From: Zygnema cylindricum
Taxonomy: Eukaryota > Streptophyta > Zygnematophyceae > Zygnematales > Zygnemataceae
Length of the DNA: 64,000 nucleotides
Assembly: GCA_037447655.1 (NCBI GenBank)
Contig: JBBHKE010002802.1
Coordinates: forward strand, 1 to 64,000
Direction: 5' to 3'
The position numbers and the translations under genes were made by a program. The notes under the pieces are model-generated. The model saw only the letters and a list, made by a program, of their open reading frames with translations. It had not been told where the DNA came from and made no database searches. Within the stretch, counting starts at the first letter, position 1. Each line of letters starts with the position of its first letter. Of this stretch, positions 34,017 to 46,413 are shown piece by piece.

Positions 34017-34748
34017 TAGTGTTGTGTATCGGTAAAAAAGTTATCGCGATAACACCGATACCGATAGTTATCGGTTATCGAATAGTCAGATGTCTCACGT
34101 ATACGAACCTGTTCCGTAACTATTTAACTGTGTATTATTACGGGAAACGCAGCACAGGAAGCTTTGGTTGCTCAACTGAACAGGATTTTTACGGCAACGC
34201 ACGGAACTGTACCGGCTAACTGGTGAACGTGGAAGGGAAAAAGGACGGCGGACACAAAGTACAACGGACGTAAAACAACATTTTGCGCGCCGCCGAAATC
34301 GAACGGACTACTTGGAATGAGAGAATGCGAGCGGACGGCCAGCGTGAGCGCCGGCATCCCGGAATGGCTCTTTTGGCGGCTTCTGCCAAAGAAGCCGATT
34401 GATTGACACGTGGCAGGTCTCACGTGGATCTCGAGGAAGAAGGGACAAAGCCGTGGCGTCGGATGTGAAAGGTACATCGCTTTTTTGATTCGTACCAAAA
34501 TTGTACAGACCTCATGGCGGCTACTGTAATTTCTGTCCGGGGAATATGACGTACAGTTGAATGTATAGGCTGTACATTTATATGTCCGGGCCGTACATAT
34601 ATCGCCAATAGTTATCGTTATCGGTGTTATCGCCAATAAATACCGATAAATATCGGCTAACGATAAATCGTATAGTATATCGATTATCGGGTACCCGAAA
34701 AAAGGTCCATATCGGTTATTGGCAAATCCTTACCGATACACAACACTA
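34017..34748. mobile_element. hAT-like MITE with TATCG-rich subterminal repeats
   Basis: 732 bp. Termini are TAGTGTTGTGTATCGGTAA and the exact inverse TTACCGATACACAACACTA. The flanking 8-mers ACAATTAC (34009-34016) and ATAATTAC (34749-34756) differ at one position, fitting a hAT-type 8-bp duplication. Subterminal zones are dense in CGATA/TATCG words, likely transposase-binding sites. No transposase is encoded. Confidence 0.78.
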
Positions 34749-34767
34749 ATAATTACGATTCGCGGTG

Positions 34768-36296
34768 TAGTGTACGGTTAACGTGGCGTGATGTGACGGG
34801 ATCGCACGCGCCAAAATAAAAACTGCGATACTGTGCGTTACTGAACCGGTATTGATAACACGACACATCGTACGTCACGCCAACACTTAAAATGCGATAG
34901 TGTACGGATTTTCTGAACACGACAAAGTGGCGTGATGTGACGGGATCCCTCGCGCTAAATAAAAGGTACGATACTGTACGTTACTCTACCGAAATCGATA
35001 ACACGACATTTTGCGCGATAACACGCAAAAAAAACAAAAACGATTGTACCACGTGTCTCTTTTCAGTACATCAAAATTGTTACTTGACAAAGCCAATCAA
35101 AACTTAAAACCCTCAACGGCTCAAGATCTTACACAAAATGATCGACGATCAATTATCGTTGTCACCAGAGACGAATGCGACTACAGTGCTTTTCCCTTTT
35201 AGAAAAAGGGCAAAGCAAAAAAGCAGCCGCTAGAAAAGGCAGAGCCGTCTGCGACGAGAAGGGGGACTTCGGTGGAACGATGACATGGTGAGATGGTACA
35301 GACTAGGTACGTTATCGCGATGACATTGTATTTTACATTGAAATTGGATGGTTTGTAAAATCTTTACCGATTCTCAATATATAAACTTAAGCTTACGTGG
35401 TCCATTCGCAACAAAACATGTATACGAAAGCTTGTTTTAGACATGACTCGTCCTAAATATTACAGCCAGTAAGCTGTACGGACAGCTACAGACAGCTCCC
35501 GATGGAATTAGACCTTATTCTAGGAAAAGTGAGGGAAAAAGATATTTTCCTTTCTGCCGTTACTTTGAAATAAAAAAAGGTCTTCCGACAAACATATTTC
35601 AGGTGTACGGACGCAATAATATACCACGCGTCGCAATTTTTACTTTCGGCATCCTGCACACGTTTGATCTAAACAAACGTACAATTGCCGTACTGGGTTC
35701 TTGCCTCGTACAAGACAAGAACGGTACAGGGTCTATTGCTCGTCACCCAGGTCCCCTGAAAATCACATAAAAAACAGCATATATGCACAACACCTTACAC
35801 CTGTACACGTTAAGATATTTTGGATATCGTCAGACCCTAAAACGTCTATTTTGGATACTGATGAAGGGGCACTGCTGCCTCGTCAATGGATAGAGAATCC
35901 TGCCCGACAAAAGGTACATTTACGCGGAGAGACTTTAACGGCAATGAGGCCGTGTCTTCGTGTCATTCGATATTTTGGATCCAAGGTGGCTGAGCTTGTC
36001 GTTTCAGCAGCTGGCTTGAGTTTTTCTGCGCTCGTGGTTCTCCCGATTCCTACGATAACTTCCAAGATATTTTGCCATTTTGGAATGTTGTTTGATGAAA
36101 GATATTTTTGTAACGAAACTATTTGATCCGAGATGATCGCGAGACACTGCCGCGTGTAGTTGACGAGTCATAAATTGTATTTCTTGGCGAAGGCCGGGTC
36201 TCCATGTCGAATACGGAAATGAATGCTTCCCGTCATAATTTCATGTAGCCAGTAAAAATGGAAAACTTCAATCACTGCTTGTCCGTGTCTATTATA
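34768..36296. other. Non-coding stretch with a degenerate duplication
   Basis: A block of roughly 90 bp containing GTGGCGTGATGTGACGGGATC and then GCGATACTG/CGATACTG and GATAACACGACA occurs twice, from about 34782 and 34928. The 141-codon frame at 35701-36126 has no recognisable domain. Confidence 0.5.
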
Positions 36297-36687
36297 AAGT
36301 ATTGTATATCGGGAAAATTCTTATTGCGATATAATCGATATTCGATATATCGGTTATCGAAATGACAGCAGTTCCGATATAGCGTTCCAAGACCAGCAAA
36401 AATTATCGCTATTTATTTGGTGGGAGGTGAGAGTCCGTACAGATTTAGTACGGCAATAATGTACGGTAACTGTACGGAACCTTCTCCCCGGGGTTTGGAT
36501 TCTTTTTGGCAACCCGACGTTGCTCCGATATATAGCGATATAAATTTATTAACATATTTCGGGGCTATATATCGGTAAAATATCGCGATGTTGAGCTTCT
36601 CTATATATCTAGGCGATATATCGACTATCGGGTACCCCAAAAGAGGTACATATCTAATATGGGTAGGGGAGCCTCGATACAACACTA
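36297..36687. mobile_element. Degenerate hAT-like MITE, related to 34017-34748
   Basis: Left tip AAGTATTGTATATCGGG and right tip CGATACAACACTA are degenerate forms of the 34017 element's ends, with the same dense TATCG/CGATA words inside. The flanking 8-mers CTATTATA and CTATTTCC match at 5 of 8 positions. Confidence 0.55.
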
Positions 36688-37970
36688 CTATTTCCGTGGA
36701 CGCCAATAACATCTATCACTGAGTAGGATTACATGACAGTTTCTAACAACGATTTTTTCGTACACAAACTCTATTAGTTTTAATGTGCCACCTTTTGAAT
36801 AGGCTGACGAAAAAACTTAAAACTCCAAATAAAATAAAGGACCAAATCCATTTTCTGGTTTAATGTACGTAAACTCCATTCACCGAAGCGACATGTTCAA
36901 AAATGGTATACAGACGTTTCTGTTCCTGTAAAAGCTTTACTTTTTGGTGATTATTTAAAGACAATGGAAGGTTGTTTGACATTGAAGAGTGTTGTGATGC
37001 CAACTTGTAACTGCTTGCGCGGTCGTTAGGCAATTAAATTTGTTCTTTTTCTCAAGTACTTTTTTTTTCTCGTAGTGCGTGCAATGTAGTAGTTTGTATT
37101 AATAAGCTTGAGGAGTCCGCCTATTTATTTTTAAGTCATTTTTTCAACATTTGTGATTGGTTGTTTCGCGTGTAGTCAATGTGAATGCGTTACGTTCGCG
37201 TTTTAGGGCAAATGTCTTTACGTTGTAAAAAAAAAATAGGTTACGGTTTTCCACGAGCCTATGAGACCATTTGGAGATAAAATGGCAAAATAAGGTAAGA
37301 GACAAAAGTTGTATTATAAAATTTGTCATGTGCATACAAACTGTCATTTTTTTTCGGTTGACCAACAAGTCAACAAACTGGAAAATTTTATAAAACAAGA
37401 CATTTTTCCAAGTATGATCGTTTAGGATTGGATTAGAGTCATCTTAAAGGCAAGCTCTGCGACGTGAAACTTTGTTGAATTATGGTTTCGCAAGTCTCCG
37501 TGAAACCATTTTACGCTAACATGGTAAAACGTGGATAAACACGAAACATAAATTTCATAATAATTCACCAACATATGCCGAGTGTCCTCTTTTCTTTACG
37601 GAATGTGAACTAAAATTTGGATGACAACCCAAAATAAGCATCAAAGGAAATACCTATATTGCATAACTTGTGATGGAAAAAGCATGAAGGTTAAAAATGA
37701 ATAAAAAAACGGAAGAAAAGAACAACATTTGTTTACATGATTAAAGAGAAAATTAGCAATAGCAAAGAGAACAAACGAAAAGGACAACGTTAATTAAAAC
37801 ATCTACATGGTGCAAGTTATCAAATAATGGTAGCTTAAAATGGAAATTATTGACAAAGACACCCTGAGCGGTGTTGTGAGACACGTTTTGAAAAGTAGTC
37901 ATCTCAATCAAAGTTAAATAATTAAATGAACAGACATTTTGGTACTCCAAATTTTGGGACCTGTATGGTA
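36688..37970. other. Non-coding stretch, nothing recognised
   Basis: AT-rich, with only short frames lacking motifs. Confidence 0.4.
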
Positions 37971-38188
37971 CACCGCGAATCGTTATTAGTGTCAAAGTTT
38001 AAATAGCGTAAAAATAAAATTAGTGTTATTGATTCTAATTTAGTGCGAGAGACGTGGCAGGTTATGGTCCACGTCCTTAAATAGCGTTGCTATTTTATTT
38101 TCGAAAATCATGTATACTAATTGCGGAAAAAAAATAAAATTTTAAGAACCCAAAGTAGTGACTTTGACACTAATAACGATTCGCGGTG
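37971..38188. mobile_element. Short TA-flanked MITE (family M2)
   Basis: 218 bp, from TA|CACCGCGAATCGTTATTAG to CTAATAACGATTCGCGGTG|TA. The inverted repeats extend over about 27 bp (through GTGTCAAAG). Confidence 0.82.
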
Positions 38189-38395
38189 TAGTTTTTTAGG
38201 CTTTATGGAGGGCATGCGATAGTGAGGCGTGGAAAAACTTGAAAAGGGTTCCTATTTCGCACTTCACTTGTCGCATTTTTTCAACTACTACCTCTACTGG
38301 ATTTTTGCCGTAAAGATTCACCCTTTACCGTTATAATATTTTTTGCGAATGAAGTTATTCATACTCCGAACGGTGGAAATCTATCAAGTAATGTA
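38189..38395. other. Spacer between MITEs
   Basis: Short non-coding sequence between two independent MITE insertions; nothing else recognised. Confidence 0.4.
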
Positions 38396-38944
38396 CACCG
38401 TCAATCGCTATTAGAGTAAAGGAATTTTTAGTGTAAAAAAAAATTAGTGTTGTTAACACTAATCGGGATTTTTTTTTTTTTGAAAAAAAAAATATATACT
38501 AATTAATCCCTAACCATTATTTGGGTTGTCCTGAATAATAAATACTCGCCCTTTCGATGTTTACAGTAACATGTGTATCCGTACAAAATCTGACAATTCG
38601 TACACAGTCGCGCTTTTTACCCGGTCGACGGACGAACATATGAGAACGTGACTTTTGTCGACGAGTTTGCGTCTCTTTCTTCCAGTGCACATTCACATGT
38701 GTGCGCAGTAATATTAAGTGTTTTTTTATGCCTTTGTAATTCAGAAAGTACCATTTCGTACGGAGATATTATGTCTGTACGCCACACTATTTTCATCGCA
38801 GTGTACTTCCATTATTATCGCTAATTGAAAAAAAACCCTAATTAGAATAATGGAAAAAATAGAATTATGGATTGTATTTCAGGTTTTTTTTTTGAAAAAA
38901 GGGCACCGAATTAGCGTTATTTACTCTAATAACGATTGGCGGTG
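38396..38944 (+). mobile_element. TA-flanked MITE (family M1)
   Basis: 549 bp, from TA|CACCGTCAATCGCTATTAG to TAATAACGATTGGCGGTG|TA. It is collinear with 17221-17764. Confidence 0.85.
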
Positions 38945-38951
38945 TACTGTA

Positions 38952-39544
38952 CACCGCGAATCGTTATTAGTGTCAAAGTCACTAATTTGGGTTCTTAAAA
39001 TTTTGTTTTTTTTCCTCATAGTGTCATAGTCACTAATTTGGGTTCTTAAAAATTTGATTTTTTTTCCTCAAATAGGATACATGATTTTAATTTTTCCTTG
39101 ACGTTAATTAAGGTGCCGTACAAAATAGCGCAACGAACGAAAATACAATAATATCTAAATAGTGTGGTGTACGGTTGATGTCAATTCGTACATAAATGTA
39201 CCTTTTCAAGTGAAATTTTTGCAAAAAATGAATTAAATCAGACGCGCACGCATACGAACGTGCGCTCAAAAAACCGGATTATTCTGACACGTAAATTAGT
39301 CTGACATGTACGAATATTTAAATTTCACGACGGCGTACGATTTCAAATATTTTGTACGAGTACATATATTAATGGTATGTATTCGTACGGCGAATATTCC
39401 ATTCTTGCTGTTCCCAAATTAGCATAATGCCGAAATTAGAATACAACTTTTAAAAAAAATAATCAAATTCTTAATTAGCATCAATTACGGTAAATTTTCT
39501 TCAACACTATTTAAACTTTGACACTAATAACGATTCGCGGTGTA
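38952..39544. mobile_element. TA-flanked MITE (family M2, long form)
   Basis: 593 bp, from TA|CACCGCGAATCGTTATTAG to CTAATAACGATTCGCGGTG|TA. It is separated from the preceding M1 copy by exactly TACTGTA. Near its left end, a block of about 52 bp (TAGTGTCAAAGTCACTAA and following) is tandemly duplicated (38968-39075). Confidence 0.82.
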
Positions 39545-39988
39545 GCGATTGTGAAATTGATGTGGCGCGAGGAGAGACTGGTCTGAATTCGCAAGATATT
39601 TGCTCTTACGTCAGCTGTAAAGTATTCACGTAAATTGTAACTTTCAGCTTTGAGTTTCAACTTTCAACTTTCACGTTGATCGAAATGAAATGTTACGGAA
39701 CATGGACGCGAAACTAAAATCCAAAATCCACTCTGGGATCCAAGAGTATACTGCTAGCAGGGAAAAAGGCCTTAAATCCATTCAACGAACAAGTTTGACA
39801 CGGGGGTGAAAACTGAACTAAGTCTAGGTGCCAAAATCGACAAAGCTAGCATTACCTACGCTTATTCCTTGTGCCTCTCTTATAACGCACAGACGTACCT
39901 TATTTTTGCAGACTTCTAAATTTGCAACGCTCATTAGCTACTGCACTTAGCGTTCTTTGCTGGTTTTCTTTAGGGGATGTCTGACACG
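39545..39988. other. Upstream region of the transporter gene
   Basis: Non-coding sequence between the MITE doublet and the TATA box. It should hold the promoter-proximal elements; none beyond the TATA box is asserted. Confidence 0.5.
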
Positions 39989-39996
39989 TATATAAG
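39989..39996 (+). promoter_or_regulatory. Putative TATA box of the transporter gene
   Basis: TATATAAG lies about 130 bp upstream of the ATG at 40125, which would place transcription start near 40020-40030 with a 5' leader of about 100 nt. A CACGTA word just precedes it. Confidence 0.5.
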
Positions 39997-40124
39997 CGTT
40001 ATCCTTTGTGTGAATTGCTATTGTATGGATTGAGATTTTACAACCTTTACCTCCTTTTTGAAGGTTAGTCTAAACTGGATGTTTCCAGGCAACTGAAGTA
40101 CTGAATCAGCTTTTTCCGGTTAAG

Positions 40125-43100
40125 ATGTCTGGAGCCACCTTTGCAAAAGGCTTGACAGTGGCCTCTTGTCCCGGTGCGCTGCAGTCTCACACGACCAGCT
40201 TGCAGGACAGGGCAACAACGGTTCAGAAAGTTAACAGCCGGCAAGGCCTTGGCGGATTTGCAGAGTCACCGCATACCTGCCACGCCGTCAGTCTCGGAGG
40301 GGAAGGGAAAGCGGAGCCCGGCTCAGTCGGATTGCCACAGTGGCCTTCACTGCCAAATGGGGCTCGGCGTATTGGCAGAAAAAGTCAGAGCTGGATAGCG
40401 ATGCAGAGTACAGATTGCCCTCCAATTTCCCAACTGCGTCAGAGACATGAGAGGCGTGGATGTCGTTACAGCAATGAAACGAAAAAAAGTTTTTTATTGC
40501 GAACGGTTTGCAGGTCTTCTGAACCTGGACGGGCTAGTGTGGAGGCAGAGAGGGAAACCTCCTACAAATTTGAAAATGACGTTGAGGAGCTTAGAGTACT
40601 CCAGGAATGGCTGCTTACGAAGGAGTTAACCTTAGTGGAAAGTGTAGAGTCTAGTTACCGGGTACCAGAAGCAGGGATTGGTCAAGAGGGACAGGGCAGG
40701 GGTACGTTATCTGAAGCTGAAAACGTTTCTGGAAGTTGGTGGACGCGCATTCAGAGCAGTGTTTCTCCGAGAGTACGAGGTTTAATTCTTCTGAATGTTC
40801 TGACACTTCTTTACGGTAAAAGCCACACGACAAAACCGACGTATTCGGGATAGTAGTTGGAAGTCGTTGTATTTAGTTTGAGAATTTTCTTGTAGCTCTC
40901 CTGCTTTGAAACCGTGTATGTTTTTCTGTCAAATCTCCTTCCAACTCTATCACTTCATGAAAGGCTAGAATTGTCAGGTTTGCTGTTACATAAGCTTAAG
41001 TTTTCTCGTGTTGTCCATATGAATCATGTAAATCATGCATCTCTCCACTCACGATGTCAAATTTTCCAACTTTCCTGGATGCTGGTCTCAGGCAGCAATA
41101 TCAGTGTTGTGAAGGAGGCAGAAGAGCTCCTTGATCCGGCGACATTCTCCACAGGTCGCTTTGCAGTCGCAGCTCTAGTCTTCCTTCCCTTTGTCCCAGG
41201 TGCTCTAAAAAATAATGTTACCAGAAAAGCTGGTTTAGAGCTTGGCATATGGGCTGCTTTTGCCTATCTCGCACAAGCATATGGAGTTGTCACCACAGAA
41301 GCAGGACGAGCTTCATTCATTTCATCTTTCACGGTGAAGACTGCCCCTAGACCTTCTGGTCTGCCTATGCACGCTATTTCACTCATGACTAAGGGCAAAG
41401 AGGGCTCGTTGATGTTGCTATGACATCATGCCTAAATGAATTAGAGTTTTCTGTTATTTCGGGTTTGTTTGCTGGCCGAAATGCAAGCGATTCATCCTGA
41501 TGTCTGCTTGTTTGGGCAGGTAATAGAAATTCCAATATTGGCAGGATTGTTTGGGGCAAAAATCCCTAAGGTAACATGGGTTGCGGCCGCTGCAGCAATT
41601 ATGGGCGTTAACTTGCTTGAGACAACCGGTGGACATCCCTCTCTAGTGAGTACTCCTCGCGCTACTGTATCTCTTGAATTTGGGCCTAAATTGACCCTTG
41701 TTTTCGTTAATGCTTCTGGAGTCACACGAGTCACAGGCTATACTTTAGAGGATCTTAATGTGAAGGCATTTCTTGGCTTGACTTTGTTCACTTCTGTCCC
41801 CATCATTTGCTCGCCGTGTGATGGCAGGAAGGTGACTTCTGGACAATCATGAGTGCCTTCCTCTTTGGAGTGCACATGTTGCGGTCGGAGCACCACTCCA
41901 AACATTTGGCCCACGACGCTGCGTTGCCGCTTATTGGGATGCAGGTTTGTGCTGTCCTGTTTTTATTCCTTTCAATAATTTTTGTTTGACCTAAGCCTGA
42001 AAAATATGTCTGGTTTCTGCTATCATTCGACTGTCGACTTTGGGCGATAGAATAATATCCCATGTGCATAATTTTCCTCCAATGACCTCTCTTTTGTATC
42101 TTTGGATATTCATGTGGCAACGTCAATGGGGTGCATAACGTCAAACAAGTGCCATACGTATATTTGCCCAGGAGTTTATCACCACATGGATTGCGAGGTT
42201 AACATGTAGTCAACGTCACAGACTGTGTTACCTCTTTTGGGTTTGGCATTTTTCTTTAGTATGTTTATTTTGAAGGATGAGTACCCATAAATTCACTGGA
42301 AGCTGACGCAAAAAGCTGAATGCAAAAGTGAAATGCAACACTAATAAAATGGCACCAGTAAACATGTTTTGGATAACCACGGTTTAGGGAAATTGTTGAG
42401 CTATCACACTTACAAAAAGTTGAAATATTCTGCAATAATCTGGTTAGTTCTGTACCTCACGCGGAAATATTAATCCACCGGTTTCGTCAGACATTCATTC
42501 TCTTATCATGTTGTCATAGTAATAGCAGGCGCTTTGTACTTGGGGTTTTGTCAATGTATGCTTGGCAATCAATTGACGACCTATTGCATTAAACGGTTTT
42601 TCTCACATTCGACTTACAGTTGTCGCCGGGCCATAAACCAGTGATCCAGGAGCAACTGTATCTTAATCCTGCTGCGTAATGTTTTATGATAAGAACCGAC
42701 TGATTCATTGGTCAATCCAGGTTGGGTTAACAACATGTATATGTTCGGTTGGGAGCCTCACACGGTATATCCGTTGCTGTAGTCATCTTGCACTTGGACC
42801 GTCCCATGCTTGTGTTGCTACAGATCTCTTCATTGCAGATGTGCACTGTGCAGTTCCGCGACGTTGTTTTGATCCAGAGTCGAGGATGTTTCCATGCAGC
42901 TTTTTACTATTACTACATTGTATACTTGTTGGACGCTGTTTGTGAAAGCTCAATCTGGCGATCTTGCTTCCACGGTTTCTTACTTCAATGGTGACTGGGC
43001 ATCCGCATTAGCAGCAGCCAAGTCGGTACCATGGCTAGCAATGATCTACACTGGCTTGATATCCACAGCTTTTTGTTTATGGATTGAGGTATGTTATCTG

Positions 43101-45168
43101 TCAGCTATCTGGATGGTTCGCTGGAACTTTCTGAACTAGTTAGCTTATTATTGTTACCGTGCATGCATTGTATATGTACAAATGTTTGCTTTGGCTGTGT
43201 GCCGATATGAAATGAGCACTTGTAGAGCTAAAATTGTTTCTTGCCCGAATTGTGGAGTAGAAAGACATTTTTTGAGTTACAAGTCTGTTTAACATTTCAA
43301 GCTGACTTGGAACTTCTAAAGTGGCTGGTAATCCCTGCTGTGGTGTCGGTGTCTAGCTTGTGGGAAAGGTATATGCTGGTAAAATTATGCTTTTTGATGT
43401 AACTTACATAAGATTCTTGCTTAATTACTTGGTCTAAAGCGGGATGCACGTTTGATGGAGTTGTTCAGCTCTTCACCTATTTTTCCAACATTGTGGTCAC
43501 AGGTTGTGGCACTTAGAGATGTGTCTGCTACTGAGGCTGCCATGGTTTACACATTGGAACCTCTCTATGGGGCTGGCTTTGCCTGGACATTACTTGGTGA
43601 ACGCTGGGGCTTGAAAGGGTGGATCGGTGCAGCTCTCATTCTAGGTGCGTGTTTTTTCCAGTGTTATCAGGCTACGGATGGTGTATAGGACGCATTTAGG
43701 CCAGGGGAGTTGTTTTCTTCAATCTTCTGTTGCTTTTAGCATGAACAATTTTACGCGCCACTGTGATCGGGTCCATACAATATGTTGGAGGTCATGAATT
43801 TCAGTTTCACTTCACAGATACTGCCTGTTATTAAGAACTTATATGCATTGCGATGTACAGCATATGAGGATCACTTCAGACTTTGTTTGGAACCGCGATC
43901 TTGCTTAGACACTTGCCATATGGCAGTGATTGTTGTGTGCTTTCATACCTTGTTTGTATGTATCCGTATGCTCATGCTAGTTTTCAAGTTTCGGACTCGA
44001 TATTTTAAACTACACCGTGAATTGCAATTAGCGTCAATAACAATCATTTGGTCCCTGTTTTTTCTTGAGATGTGATTGATAATTGTCCACAACATTTACA
44101 TCAGAAATATAATGATTAACACTGAAATAGTCTTCATGCTAATTGTTTTTTAACGCCAAAAATGATTTACGGTGTTTTGTTATGATACAACATTCATCTA
44201 ATCCTTAGCCTAGAGCAAGGATTCCACATACTTAGCAGCAAATCACTGACATAGTAACAAGTACGAAGAGAGAATCTCTCTTAGGTGTCTAATAATGTGG
44301 TATTGGTTGCATAATGTGGTATTGTTCATGCTATGCATAATTTTTTTTTTTTCACAGTTCTGTCATGTGTTTATTGTACATCTTTGATAGGCAAGACAGT
44401 TGTATAATTGCAGATGTGTAGTGATACTGATTAACGTCTTGAGGCAGACATACCAAATTAGTGTATGTAGTCTTCACTGTGTCGTCCCATGTTAAGTTCC
44501 CCTTTTTATGGCAATGAATATACTTTGGACTGATCTAGAATTCTTGACAAGTAAGGATCTTTCTTGGTTGTAGGTTTGATAAGTACTTTACTGTAGCTGC
44601 ACAAACTGGAACCCCAAAAATTGTTGTAGTATAAACCTGTATTGTCTCACCATGTGCTGTTTCCATTCGGCCGTTGTATTAACATGCGTTAGCATTGGCT
44701 GTCAGTTGAAGGCGTATGTGAAGTACGGCAATGGCCTTGCATCGAATTCTGAGGTTTACCAACTAGCAGTTGGTCTGGTCTCACTTGATCTGTTCCTGGC
44801 TTGACATGTTGCTTATTAACGAAGGCGATTTCCGTTGCGTTCCAAATCTTGCAGGTGGTAGTTTGGCGAGCCAAATCTTTGGGAATGAAACAGCGGCGCG
44901 GTCCGGCAAGGCAGGCTCGGGTAAGGCGGCCACAACGGCTCTGGCCGCCCTGGTGATGGCCACGGTGGTGGCCGCAGCCGCAGCGCCCAGGGGAGGCGCC
45001 TCCTCGGCAGAGGCAGCAGAGCAGGCAGCGCGGCAGGCAGCATATTTGGCGGACAGTATAGACATCGACAATTTTGCAACGCTACTTAGGATTTACGCCA
45101 TTACAAAGATTGAAGAGAGAGATGACGATTTGAGTGGTCAATCAAAGGTGGAGAGTGTGGAGCGGTAG
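40125..45168 (+). CDS. EamA/DMT-family membrane transporter, probably plastid-targeted (7 exons)
   Basis: Exons 40125-40815, 41092-41333, 41520-41645, 41828-41944, 42900-43088, 43503-43644 and 44855-45168 join in consistent phase to 606 codons plus TAG. All introns are GT...AG. Residues 1-210 are Ser/Arg-rich, acidic-poor at the start and without hydrophobic segments, suggesting a plastid transit peptide plus a soluble N-terminal region. The first EamA repeat starts near residue 215 (RGLILLNVLTLLYGSN, then VVKEAEELLDPATF) and ends near 345 (WVAAAAAIMGVNLLE). The second covers about 355-505 (WTIMSAFLFGVHMLRSEH, LAMIYTGLISTAFCLWIE, EAAMVYTLEPLYGAGFAW, GLKGWIGAALILGG). Such proteins have about ten membrane helices and export or exchange small metabolites; the substrate is unknown. 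A C-terminal tail of about 90 residues is Ala-rich then acidic. Terminal-exon choice is supported by the phase-1 joint L-I-L-G-G-S. Confidence 0.87.
44013..44174. mobile_element. Degenerate TA-flanked MITE in the last intron of the transporter gene
   Basis: Left end TA|CACCGTGAATTGCAATTAG and right end ...AAATGATTTACGGTG|TT, 162 bp. It lies wholly in intron 6 (43645-44854), away from the splice sites. Confidence 0.6.
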
Positions 45169-45351
45169 GAGGGCGTCCGGCGGACGTTTTTCTTTTGTTT
45201 TCTTTTCAATCGTACTTATTTTATCAATTTTTTTCGACCGTATTTGGATGTTGGTTAGGAGAGCAGACTCTGCTCTAAAATTTTGTCTTTGTGCTTTTAA
45301 GCTTAAGCTGAGTAGCTGTAGCAGGAAAGGCTTTGTACATATACTGAGGTC

Positions 45352-45357
45352 AATAAA
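45352..45357 (+). promoter_or_regulatory. Putative polyadenylation signal of the transporter gene
   Basis: AATAAA lies 184 bp after the stop codon, within an AT-rich 3' flank that also has TTGTACATATAC upstream. Confidence 0.5.
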
Positions 45358-46103
45358 GTCAACGTGAAGTGAGGCAAAAGAGATGAATACGTGTGAGATC
45401 TTGAATATGATTCTAGCTCGTGACTGCTGACAATTGTATGTCGAGCATTGTGTTCCTTAGTATATTATTTTATCATGCGTCATTCATGACTTATATTTTT
45501 CATTTTACTCCTAATGCACCAAGTTTGTCTTTTCTGTGTTTTGCTACTTTTCCATTGACGAGTATTGATGAAGCTTCCTTGGCCATGGTCGATGTGCTGT
45601 TAGATTGTTGTAGGAGAGGAGGAAGGAGATGCAATGTACAAATGTCTCGATTATACTTATGGTTGGTCGTGGAAAGCAATCCGCTGATAGATTTTTGTGA
45701 CATGGTTCTCAGTTAGGCTGTGAATTGAATTTGAAACTCATATCATCTTACTCACTTAGATGAACAAGTACGGAAAACCTAAATGGCTCATTCATTGGCA
45801 AACGTGATGAAGCATGAATAAGGTGAAACACACTTAATTCTCATTACAGAAGGAATTCTAGCTCGAAGGCAGGTTTCTTTTACCAGATTCATTTTGTGAC
45901 CCACACAACCACAATATTGCCGTCCTTGTAATAGTAAAATTGGGCATCAGTAGGATCTGTAATTTCATCACATTTCTAAAAATATGATAACTGTATTCGT
46001 TTCATTTTTGTAACCAAGGTGGACATGGAAATTTTACTGCAAAAACAATACATATCACCTGCTTGCTCCTTTTCGGGTTGAAGTTCCAAGACTTAGGTTT
46101 TTT
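45358..46103. other. Downstream intergenic stretch
   Basis: The 98-codon frame at 45420-45716 has no motif. Nothing else was recognised. Confidence 0.4.
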
Positions 46104-46413
46104 CATAGTTTTAAAGTAGGTGAAAGAGGCCCATAAAATATGCCTATTGTACGCAAAAAATACAATATACCCTTAAGACCCATATTGTATTGGCCGCAAA
46201 ATGAAGTAAAATAGTAACAGGGTTGAGTTGCACATGGAACGAAAGAGAATTAAACGTCATGTCTAAATTTGAAAAAAAAATCGGACAAAAAAATATTTTT
46301 CTGTGAGTTTTGAGCGACTTTTTGTTCAATCGGACGATCTGACGGTCGTTGATGAAAGTAACGATCTAAGAAGATCACATGTAAAGCCCATAACACAACT
46401 TACGATGGGACTA
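46104..46413. mobile_element. hAT MITE N1, left part of a copy
   Basis: It starts CATAGTTTTAAAGTAGG and follows the N1 element of 18127-18709 through GGCCGCAAAATG and AAGCCCATAACACAACTTA. It then changes at about 46413 into unrelated GC-rich DNA; no right terminal repeat was found before the next copy's left end at 47380. Confidence 0.7.

Larger units (their letters stand above)
32773..34767. mobile_element. M1-like MITE split by two later insertions
   Basis: The left end TA|CACCGTCAATCGCTATTAG at 32773 and the right end GATTCGCGGTG|TA at 34767 enclose M1 internal sequence (for example CCCGCCCTTTCGATG and the homopolymer blocks). It is interrupted by a TTA-flanked element (32841-33577) and a hAT-like element (34017-34748). 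The two ends are of different subtypes, so the copy may be chimeric. Confidence 0.65.

Noticed and set aside
35701-36126. 141-codon frame as a possible gene
   Set aside because: No motif, no neighbouring gene structure, and composition like the flanking non-coding DNA.
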